This document shows positions 1-6,364 of a stretch of 64,000 nt of DNA, piece after piece. Every line of letters begins with the position of its first letter. Position 1 is the first letter of the stretch. The stretch lies in the NCBI GenBank assembly GCA_965246995.1, contig OZ252008.1, positions 3,968,001-4,032,000 of the forward strand, written 5' to 3'. The DNA comes from VXRJ01 sp965246995 (lineage in GTDB: Bacteria; Acidobacteriota; Vicinamibacteria; Vicinamibacterales; UBA8438). Below the pieces are notes generated by a model, which saw nothing but the letters and a program-made list of their open reading frames with translations, was not told where the DNA came from and made no database searches. Both the position numbers and the translations under genes were made by a program.

Positions 1-65
1 ACGCTTGGAAAGCGTGTGTAGGGGTAATCCTCCTACCGTGGGTTCGAACCCCACTCTCTCCGCCA
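1..65 (+). tRNA. tRNA-Ser(GGA), 3' part
   Basis: The window opens inside a tRNA. The anticodon stem acgc/gcgt closes a 7-base loop with anticodon GGA at about 7-9. A long class II variable arm follows, as expected for serine, then a T arm with GGTTCGAAC, a seven-base acceptor strand, discriminator G at 62 and an encoded CCA at 63-65. The 5' half lies outside the window. The last bases recur near 4891, which suggests this tRNA may have been an integration site. Confidence 0.9.
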
Positions 66-273
66 CACCACAGCATGTAACAGGTTGATCTAAAAGAGCT
101 AAGGTCCTGATTTAGTCGACGCTCCTGCCATTGTTCCCCCCATATTGGCTGGGACGGCGACGGTCCCTCAGAGACTCTGCCGTACAAACTGAACATCCGT
201 CGCCGGGCCGCTCCGCCAAGACGAGGTCTTCCGCAGCAACCCCACCCCGTTCCCTCCCGGCCTGACGCCAAAT

Positions 274-822
274 GTGCCCACCGAGGAACGCGATGGTCTG
301 AGCTCCAGCTCCGAGCAGGGTCTTCTGGAAAGGGCTCGAACGGGGAATCGGTCGGCAATCAACGCGCTGTTCGAGCGGTATCTGTCGTGGCTTCGGCGTT
401 GGGCACGGGGCCGCCTGCCGGTGTGGGTTCGCGGGTCCGTTGACACGAGCGACCTGGTCCAGGACACGCTGTATCGAACGTTCGCGCGGCTCGACGCGTT
501 CGAATCGAAACAGGCTGGTGCGTTAAGAATCTACCTGCGGCGCGCCCTCGAGAACCGGATCCGCGACGAACTACGCCGCGCCGCGCGTCGTCGGGACAGC
601 ATCGCGCCGGATGAGCGCGTCCGGCTCTTGGCCGACGCCGCACGGCAACTTCAGCAGCTCATCGATGGTGAGACCTGGCGACGCTACCTGAAGCACCTGA
701 AGCAGCTGAGCCCCCGCGACCAGCGGTTGATCGTCGGCCGTGCGGAGCTCGACTACAACTACCAGCAGCTCGCGTTAGTCGAGGATCTACCGAGTCCGGA
801 CGCAGCCCGCATGGCCAGGTAG
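274..822 (+). CDS. ECF-like RNA polymerase sigma factor, C-terminus lost
   Basis: This 182-residue protein reads as a sigma-70 family ECF-type factor that directs RNA polymerase to a specific promoter set. Region 2 is seen around residues 17-75 (SDLVQDTLYRTFARL near 59-73) and region 4 around 125-182 (LSPRDQRLIVGR and YNYQQLAL). The reading starts at GTG 274. In relatives the helix after DAARMA continues for about 15-20 residues with an ARRAL-like stretch; here it stops at once, so the last DNA-binding helix is cut short. The bases after the stop belong to an unrelated coding remnant, so I infer a recombination junction near 815-825. The factor may be inactive. No anti-sigma gene is adjacent. 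Confidence 0.75.
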   Translation: MPTEERDGLSSSSEQGLLERARTGNRSAINALFERYLSWLRRWARGRLPVWVRGSVDTSDLVQDTLYRTFARLDAFESKQAGALRIYLRRALENRIRDELRRAARRRDSIAPDERVRLLADAARQLQQLIDGETWRRYLKHLKQLSPRDQRLIVGRAELDYNYQQLALVEDLPSPDAARMAR

Positions 823-824
823 GC

Positions 825-1016
825 GACGTGGGCTATGGGATCCGGCTGCCCCGCCTGGGCGGCCTGCTGACGCCGTTCGGCACGGTCGATGTGGCGGCGG
901 CCTACCAGCGGCTGCGGTCCGGCCTCCGGCTGGGCGCCGGCCGGGGAGCGGCCTACGCGCTCGACCTGGAGGTGGCCGCCGCGGGATTGGGCGAGGTGCT
1001 GGGGTCTGGCACTGTT
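825..1016 (+). pseudogene. possible outer-membrane autotransporter barrel fragment
   Basis: Directly after the sigma factor stop, another frame reads GDVGYGIRLPRLGG and then LLTPFGTVDVA and LRLGAG. The YG...P..GG..TP(Y/F)G pattern resembles the last strands of autotransporter-type beta barrels. No start codon, signal sequence or upstream barrel is present and the similarity fades after about 60 residues. I read it as a 3' gene remnant fused to the broken sigma factor. The family call rests on pattern recognition only and is weak. Confidence 0.25.
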
Positions 1017-1464
1017 CCATGCGTCTGCGGGACGACGACACGCCGCACCAGGCGATGCGCCGGCACGTGTTCCGTCTGGTGAGCGAGCGTCCAGAGCTGG
1101 CGAGGGACGATGGAGAGTTGGCAGAGCGTGCCGGCATTCCGTACGACGGTGCGGCGGTGACGCGCGCGGATGGACGCGGGGCGCGCGATCGCGGCGGGCG
1201 GCGGAAGTGATAGCGGGCCGCACCGGGTCCGGATCCACGGTGTACTGACACCACGTCGGCCGACGTGGTGTAGTGACACGGCCCCTGGGGCCGGAAAACG
1301 TGCAACGGGGAGCGACCACAAGAGGGGATGCGCTGAAAACGGCCCCATTTTGGGTGAGTGCGCGTTCACCCAACAGCCCGAGAATGCGCTGAAATACCCG
1401 GAGATTGAGGTCAAGAGGTAGCCGGCGGAGGCCGGGGGGCTGCGTGAGAGAATGGAAGGGGACG
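1017..1464 (+). other. non-coding or degraded stretch upstream of the toxin-antitoxin pair
   Basis: I see no convincing gene here. Open frames such as 1019-1210 give charged low-complexity peptides without recognisable motifs. The stretch holds one strong palindrome at 1248-1271 and a ribosome-binding-like GGAAGGGG before the start at 1465. Confidence 0.4.
1248..1271. repeat. perfect 24-bp palindrome
   Basis: Two 12-base arms, ACACCACGTCGG and CCGACGTGGTGT, abut with no spacer. Just outside, TGTACTG on the left and AGTGACAC on the right make a looser continuation of the symmetry. It lies about 190 bp upstream of the two-gene toxin-antitoxin candidate, so it could be an operator for a dimeric regulator or a strong cruciform/terminator. 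There is no T-tract on either side. Confidence 0.6.
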
Positions 1465-1878
1465 ATGGAGGGCAGAAGGTTCTCGTTCGCGGAGTACACG
1501 GAGGGCATCCGGGAGGGCTGGCCGGAGGTGGACATTGAGCGGATGATCGTGCACGACCTGGCGCGGCAGTTCCATGCCCGCACGGCGGCCGAACAACGGG
1601 AGGCGCTGGCGGTGCGGGTGCCGCTGACGCGCACGAAGTGGGACGCGCTGCTGGCCGCGATGGTGGAGCACGTGGCGCGGCTGCACGGGCACGAGCCGCC
1701 GGCATGGGTGGAGGAGCCGGAACGGTTCCTCGAGAGCACGTGGGTTCTGTCGCCGGTACGGGCGATCCGGCTGGACTCGCTGATGTTCGCGCCGACGGCG
1801 TTCCTGCGGCACGGGGCGATTCCAGACCCACGGGATCTGGATGCGCGGGGGGGAGAACGGTATGAGTGGATCCCTTGA
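1465..1878 (+). CDS. putative antitoxin partner of the nucleotidyltransferase gene
   Basis: A 137-residue soluble protein starting MEGRRFSFAEY, with a purine-rich GGAAGGGG just ahead of ATG 1465. It is mostly helical and charged. Its second half (WVEEPERFLESTWVLSPV, then RLDSLMFAPTAFLRHG) follows a layout I associate with short proteins encoded directly before DUF6036/AbiEii-like nucleotidyltransferases. The gene overlaps the next by 17 bp, a strong sign of translational coupling. The role as antitoxin or substrate adaptor is inferred from that arrangement; no DNA-binding helix-turn-helix is obvious by eye. Confidence 0.55.
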   Translation: MEGRRFSFAEYTEGIREGWPEVDIERMIVHDLARQFHARTAAEQREALAVRVPLTRTKWDALLAAMVEHVARLHGHEPPAWVEEPERFLESTWVLSPVRAIRLDSLMFAPTAFLRHGAIPDPRDLDARGGERYEWIP

Positions 1879-2404
1879 CCGTAAGAAACTGCATGCGTTG
1901 TTCGATGAGCTGTCGGACGAGCTGCGGTTGCAGGGTGCGCGGGCGCAGATCTACATCGTGGATGGCGCGGCGATGAGCCTGGCGTTCAGCCGGGAACGAA
2001 CAACGCAAGACGTGGACGCGCGGATCGACGCGGGGCACGGCCGGCTGACGGAGGCCGTGCGGAAGGTCGGCCGGAGGCACGGGCTGGGGGATTCGTGGCT
2101 CAACGAGCAAGCGACGTGGGCAATTCCTCGTTCGGCGGACTCGCTGGCGAGAACATTGTATGAGTCGCAGTACCTGTCGGTCAGCGGGGCGTCGGCACGG
2201 CACCTGTTGGCGATGAAGCTTCTGTCGGCGCGGGGCACGGACCGCGAGGACATTGCGGCTCTGAGCAAGCACCTGGGGCTGAAGGGTCCGGAGGACGCGA
2301 TCCGGATCTACCGGGAGCTGTTTCCGGAGGAAAAGGTCAAACCCCGCGCCCGGGATCTGCTGACGGTGGTGTTTAGGAACCGGAGCGTGGAGTATGAGCG
2401 GTGA
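1862..2404 (+). CDS. DUF6036/AbiEii-like nucleotidyltransferase, candidate toxin
   Basis: This 180-residue protein has the short nucleotidyltransferase core of the DUF6036/AbiEii group: IYIVDGAAMSLAF (about 26-38) is the G-G/A-A-M-like strand-turn, followed by RTTQDVDARID where Asp-x-Asp would bind metal. LLAMKLLSARGTDREDI is the typical second motif, in which Lys and the Arg/Asp-rich turn recur in this family. I chose ATG 1862, not 1841, because it keeps the coupled overlap with the upstream gene. In the family such proteins act as toxins that modify tRNA or other targets with nucleotides; that is family knowledge, not shown here. It sits in an island-like segment bounded by IS sequences, as mobile toxin-antitoxin modules often do. 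Confidence 0.7.
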   Translation: MSGSLDRKKLHALFDELSDELRLQGARAQIYIVDGAAMSLAFSRERTTQDVDARIDAGHGRLTEAVRKVGRRHGLGDSWLNEQATWAIPRSADSLARTLYESQYLSVSGASARHLLAMKLLSARGTDREDIAALSKHLGLKGPEDAIRIYRELFPEEKVKPRARDLLTVVFRNRSVEYER

Positions 2405-2480
2405 GGGGGCGGGTGACCGCGACCCTTTTTGGCCGTCTGTAACTACCTCTCTCGCTCCGCAAGTTGTGGTTGATCGGGAG

Positions 2481-2656
2481 CCCGAATTTCTCACAGCCCC
2501 CCGGAGATCGGGCATTAGGCCGCGCGTCTGGGGTTGTGGACGGCCGACTCAGGCGCCAGCGGTGGTCTGGACGCGGGCGACGACGTGCGCGCGGCGCCAA
2601 AATCGGTCGAGTAAGGCGCACCGCGCCCGAAAGGCCTCCGTGCCGTCCTGCAGTCG
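2481..2656 (+). mobile_element. solitary left-end remnant of an IS1380-type element
   Basis: This stretch begins CCCGAATTTCTCACAG and runs parallel to the left end of the intact IS at 2897-3070 with scattered mismatches, including the shared GCGCCAAAATCGGTCG. It stops before the transposase gene. It is the remains of an older, related insertion whose rest has been deleted. No CTAG flanks its outer end. Confidence 0.75.
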
Positions 2657-2712
2657 CGGGCCGGTACGGTGGGGACTTCGCCGTAGTGGACGTGGCGCGC
2701 GTGATGCGCATG

Positions 2713-2896
2713 CTAGGAGCCCGTGGTGAAACCCCGCGTAGCACCGAGAGCGGTGAGGCGCTCGCCTGACAAGGCGCGACGAGGGAGCATATTGGCCGTA
2801 TTGAGACCGCGGACTGGCGCAGTCCGAGGAGCAACGCCGTTCAGGCGGGATGCATCGCCGCTCGAATGTAGCAGGGGTTTCACCACGGGCTCCTAG
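2713..2896 (+). mobile_element. MITE copy A (CTAG-ended, 184 bp)
   Basis: The copy starts CTAGGAGCCCGTGGTGAAAC and ends GTTTCACCACGGGCTCCTAG, so the ends are perfect inverted repeats of about 23 bp. It encodes no transposase. Relative to the ~166-bp copies it carries an extra 18 bp (GCGGACTGGCGCAGTCCG) in the middle. Its right-hand CTAG is the exact insertion point of the IS1380-family element. Same orientation as copy D, opposite to B, C and E. Confidence 0.85.
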
Positions 2897-4609
2897 CCCG
2901 GATTTCTCACAGCTCCCGGAGATCGGGCATGAGGCGGTGGGTCTGGGGTTCCGGGCGGCCAACTCAGGCGCCAGCGGTGGTCTGGACGCGGGCGACGACG
3001 TGCGCGCGGCGCCAAAATCGGTCGGGTAAGCACACCATGCCCGAAAGGTCCCCGTGCCCCCCTGCGGTCGTGAACGTATGCCGCCGCCTGGCCAATCGTC
3101 AGGCCGGGCCGGGCGGTGCGCGCAAACGTTGAGCGGCCGTGATGAACAGATCGGCGTCGGGCGCCAGCTCGGACAGCGCCACGCAGATGCGGCGCACGGT
3201 GACGCGGACGTGGGCGCCGATCTTGAGCAGCCGCAGCCGTAGCGTGTCGCATTGGGCGCGGGCGAGCCGGGTGCCCGCCAGCCCCCGGTCGCGGAGGTGC
3301 TGGAGCAGGACGTAGGCCAGCGTGGCCCAATACAGGCGCAGTTGGTTGGCGCGCAGCGTCGCACTGCTCGTCCGGTCCGCGAACAGCGCCAGTTGCTGTT
3401 CCTTGATGCGGTTCTCCATGTCCCCGCGGGCGCAATAGAAATCCTCATACAGCGCCTGCGCCGCCAGGGTGTCCGGCCGCAGCGATGTCACCACGAAGCG
3501 TGGATTGGCGCCCGCGGGCAGATGCTCGGCCTTGCCGACCACCCGGCGCTCCCGGCTCCAGCTCTCGCGCGTGCGATAGCGGAAGTCCGCAAACACCCGC
3601 GCGGCGGTCCCGGTTTCCTGGCACTGCGCCTGGGCCTGCGCCAGGTCGGGCCCGATGTGTTCCTTCAACCGAGCGTTCTTCGCCAAGCCGATGACGTAAT
3701 CCACCGCATGCTCTTCGCACCAGTGCAGCAGCTCGTCTCGGCAGAACCCCGAGTCTCCCCGCACCAGGATGGAGACCGACGGCCACGCCTGCCGCACCTG
3801 CCCCACAATCCGCGCCAACTCGTCCACCACCCCGGCCGCCCCGTCGATGTTCGAGGGCCGCAACCGCGCGCAGAGCACCTGCGCCCCGCAGAAGATATAC
3901 AGAGGCAGATAGCAGTAGTGCCGGTAATACCCGTGGAAGAACCGCCCTTCCTGCTGGCCGTGCAGCGGGTCGTCCGTCGCATCGACATCCAGCACGATGC
4001 GCGCCGGCGGCGTCGGGTGCGACTCGATGAACACGTCCACCAGCAGGGCGTCGAGCGCCGCCTCGTCATAGGTCACCTTCTTGTACCGGTCAGCCTCGGC
4101 GTCCTTCGACCCGACCAGTTCCAGCCGGTTCAGCGTGCTCTTCCCCGCCAGCGCGGCCCCGCGATCCGCCACCCGCACCCGGTTCTCGCCCGTCGGGTCC
4201 GCCTTGCCCACCGCGGCCGCCACCAGCGGGTCGCGCCGCAGGGTGTCATGGTCGTTCAGATCTTCGTAGCCCAACGCGACGGCCATCACACGCTGGGTCA
4301 CCAAGTCCTCGACCGTGTGCTCGATCAAGCTCGGATCCCGGTAGTCCTGGAAGCACTCCGCCGCGCGCCGGCACACGCCGGTGCACTTCTCCACCGCCCG
4401 CAGCAGCAATGCCCCGGCGTTGGACGTGATCGTTCCGCCATCGAAGCTGGCGACCAGACGGCGACGACCGACCCGAGGAAACTCAAGCTGGGTTGGCGTA
4501 CAATGTGTCGACAAGAGGCTGCCTCCGTGTGTGGCTTGAAGTTATTGTGATAACAACACTTTACGCCATCACGGGCAGCCTCTTGTTCACCTCCGGTGAG
4601 AAATCCGGG
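2897..4609 (-). mobile_element. complete IS1380-family insertion sequence
   Basis: The element runs from CCCGGATTTCTCAC to GTGAGAAATCCGGG, terminal inverted repeats of 14 bp, and is 1713 bp long. It is flanked on both sides by CTAG (2893-2896 and 4610-4613), a 4-bp target duplication; size and duplication fit IS1380. It contains one intact transposase gene on the minus strand. It landed in the end of a MITE. Confidence 0.93.
3099..4514 (-). CDS. IS1380 family transposase
   Basis: A full-length 471-residue DDE transposase. The expected acidic residues are visible: LDVDATDD (Asp176/178), RGDSGFCRDELL (Asp254), and DMENRIKEQQLALFADR (Glu367) with the family-typical N-R-I-K-E block. An N-terminal Cys/Arg-rich part (about 40-60) probably contributes to end binding. 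There is no frameshift or stop, so the element is likely still able to move. The gene fills almost all of the insertion sequence and leaves about 95 bp before the right end and 200 bp at the left end. Confidence 0.95.
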   Translation of the reverse strand: MSTHCTPTQLEFPRVGRRRLVASFDGGTITSNAGALLLRAVEKCTGVCRRAAECFQDYRDPSLIEHTVEDLVTQRVMAVALGYEDLNDHDTLRRDPLVAAAVGKADPTGENRVRVADRGAALAGKSTLNRLELVGSKDAEADRYKKVTYDEAALDALLVDVFIESHPTPPARIVLDVDATDDPLHGQQEGRFFHGYYRHYCYLPLYIFCGAQVLCARLRPSNIDGAAGVVDELARIVGQVRQAWPSVSILVRGDSGFCRDELLHWCEEHAVDYVIGLAKNARLKEHIGPDLAQAQAQCQETGTAARVFADFRYRTRESWSRERRVVGKAEHLPAGANPRFVVTSLRPDTLAAQALYEDFYCARGDMENRIKEQQLALFADRTSSATLRANQLRLYWATLAYVLLQHLRDRGLAGTRLARAQCDTLRLRLLKIGAHVRVTVRRICVALSELAPDADLFITAAQRLRAPPGPA

Positions 4610-4612
4610 CTA

Positions 4613-4912
4613 GGGTTCCAGAACCAGAAGGACGGCCGGGACGGGTGGACGGTGACGTGGGTGCGGTCGGAACTGCGGCGAGGGACGAGGCCGGAGGAAC
4701 TGCGGCGCGAGCTTGAGCGCCGTCGTCCGGACAAACCGGCTCCGGAGTACTACGCGCGGCGGACGGTCGGGCCGTCGGTAGTCTGGAAGCCGGGCGTACG
4801 GCGCGGGCGGGCGCTGCGAGTCGGCGTGAAGCGGTGGAGATCGCCCGATGAGGGAGCGCGAAGCGCCACAGGCGAGAGTAGATTGTCACCCTCTCCGCCA
4901 CTTAATCCGTGA
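4613..4912 (+). pseudogene. C-terminal remnant of a mobile-element DNA primase-like protein
   Basis: Immediately past the IS, an open frame reads DGRDGWTVTWVRSELRRG, then RPEELRRELERRRPDKPAPE and YYARRTVGPSV. The pattern of Arg-rich helices followed by RPDKP.P.YYARRTV is one I associate with C-terminal ends of RepB/primase-like proteins of integrated elements. It has no start and no catalytic domain, and its 5' part must have been lost at or before the IS insertion. Low-to-moderate confidence. Confidence 0.35.
4891..4901 (+). other. possible attachment-site repeat of tRNA-Ser 3' end
   Basis: CTCTCCGCCAC here repeats bases 56-66 of the tRNA-Ser gene exactly, and the bases just before are also similar. 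The 4.8 kb between them hold broken genes, a toxin-antitoxin pair and IS sequences. This could be the distal att site of a decayed integrative element. At 11 bp it may also be chance, and no integrase gene remains. Confidence 0.3.
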
Positions 4913-5026
4913 ACGCACGCATTCAGGCGCAAGCCATGGCCCTGGGCGGCGGAGTCCACTACATCAGCCCTGGCGCTGCGGCATCGTCACGAAGAGCGGG
5001 TCAGCCCCATGCCGGGTCTCCATCTT

Positions 5027-6283
5027 TCAATAGCGGACGACCCCGCACCAGAACATCGTCTCGCCCCGCGTGTCGACCGGAAGGGTGGACCTGAACGCCA
5101 GCCGGCCGTCCGCTTCGATGTCGTACAGCGTCAGCGCGGCCGGCACGGTCTCCAGACGCCTCTGGGCGCGGATTTGTCCTGGCTCTGTGCTCGCGGCAAC
5201 CATTGACCGGCCGTCCGGTTGAAACGCCATCGTCCTGACGGCAATGCTGTGGGTGTCGATCGTCTGCACCAGGGTCGGCTCGCCGGTACCGGAATCAACG
5301 GAGAACACCGCAATAGTGTTTTCGGTGCCGTTCGACACCCGCTCGCCCTGAAAGATCTCCGTTCCGCCGCCCCGGTTCGCCACGTACAGGGTCCGGCCGT
5401 TGGTCGGATGCATGCGAATCGACGACGTTGTTTGCCCGCCGCGATATGCCTCCGGCGCGGCCAGCGTCGTGCTGACGAACAAGGGCTCCTCCGAAAGCGT
5501 GTCGTCCGCTCGGATGGCGTAGGTGTGCAGCAGGTTCTGGGTTTCCACATCGACGTAGACCCACGCGCCGGAGGGATGGAAGTCGGCGTGGCGCACGCGG
5601 TACGCCCGGCCCTGGTTGGGCGCCACCGTCTGCTTGTTGGTCAGCTGGCCGTTCTCGAAGCCGTACAGGTAGAGGCCGCCCGGATCCTCCGTGTGGACGC
5701 CGGGCTCCGGCTCGTTGCCGCGCGCCGGCAGCAGCACCGCACGGTTCGAGGGCATCAGGTAGACGGCGTGGGCATAGAAACCGGCGTCGAGGCTCGCCCG
5801 CTGCTCGACCTCGCCGCCGATCGACCCGTCGGCGTTGAGCCGGTGCACCGAAAGGGAGCTCGGAAAGCTGTATGCCGACAGCAAGTACTCGCCGCGCTGG
5901 TCGACGGTGATGTAGATCGGCCGGTGCGGCAGCTCTACGGCCCCGCCGAACGGTTGGAGATCTCCCGACGAATCCACCTGGAACGCGTTCAGGTAGTGAT
6001 GCCGCACGCGGGCGGTCGATGTGCGCTGGTCGCTGCTGGCAATGTAGAAGTACCGGCCCGACGGATGCTGCCATGCTTCCTGCACCTGCGCGGGAAGGAT
6101 CAGTGGGCGGAGTTCCCGCACCAGGGAATCGCCGTCGACGCGAATCCGGTAGAGCCGGGCGTCCACGCTGGCATAGATGGCGCCGCGCGACTGCGACTGC
6201 GCGGCGGCCGTGCCGAGCGGGCCTACGGCAACCCAGCCGGCCGTCCCCGCGAGCAGAGTGTTGAACCGACGTCGACCTACCAT
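5027..6283 (-). CDS. secreted lactonase-family seven-bladed beta-propeller (Tat)
   Basis: A 418-residue protein with a twin-arginine leader (RRRFNTLLAGTAG near residues 3-16, cleavage after GTAAA about 27), so it is exported folded. The rest shows the repeated blades of the lactonase (YbhE/6-phosphogluconolactonase-like, PF10282) family: HPSGRYFYIASSDQ, HRPIYITVDQRGEYLLSAY, HADFHPSGAWVYVDVE, HPTNGRTLYVANRGG and FQPDGRSMVAAST. It lies 81 bp downstream of the PQQ dehydrogenase gene on the same strand, so the two are probably co-transcribed and it may hydrolyse a lactone made by the dehydrogenase. That functional link is inference; many members have no known substrate. Confidence 0.8.
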   Translation of the reverse strand: MVGRRRFNTLLAGTAGWVAVGPLGTAAAQSQSRGAIYASVDARLYRIRVDGDSLVRELRPLILPAQVQEAWQHPSGRYFYIASSDQRTSTARVRHHYLNAFQVDSSGDLQPFGGAVELPHRPIYITVDQRGEYLLSAYSFPSSLSVHRLNADGSIGGEVEQRASLDAGFYAHAVYLMPSNRAVLLPARGNEPEPGVHTEDPGGLYLYGFENGQLTNKQTVAPNQGRAYRVRHADFHPSGAWVYVDVETQNLLHTYAIRADDTLSEEPLFVSTTLAAPEAYRGGQTTSSIRMHPTNGRTLYVANRGGGTEIFQGERVSNGTENTIAVFSVDSGTGEPTLVQTIDTHSIAVRTMAFQPDGRSMVAASTEPGQIRAQRRLETVPAALTLYDIEADGRLAFRSTLPVDTRGETMFWCGVVRY

Positions 6284-6364
6284 GTGGGCACCTCCCGCGC
6301 CTCCCCTCGATTCGCTTGTGAGCTCCGCGTCGCGGGCGTCTTGGCGTGCGCCTGCGACCTCGCC

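Noticed and set aside
2713..2896. The repeated 165-bp units as a CRISPR or REP array
   Set aside because: The copies are dispersed, not in regular array, and have long inverted ends with CTAG duplications, which fits MITEs better.
3252..4550. A 432-residue open frame opposite the transposase
   Set aside because: The minus-strand transposase has all DDE residues; the opposite frame is a compositional shadow.
4909..5094. A short open frame after the primase-like remnant
   Set aside because: No ribosome site, no motif, and it runs into the convergent lactonase gene; bases 4913-5026 appear non-coding.
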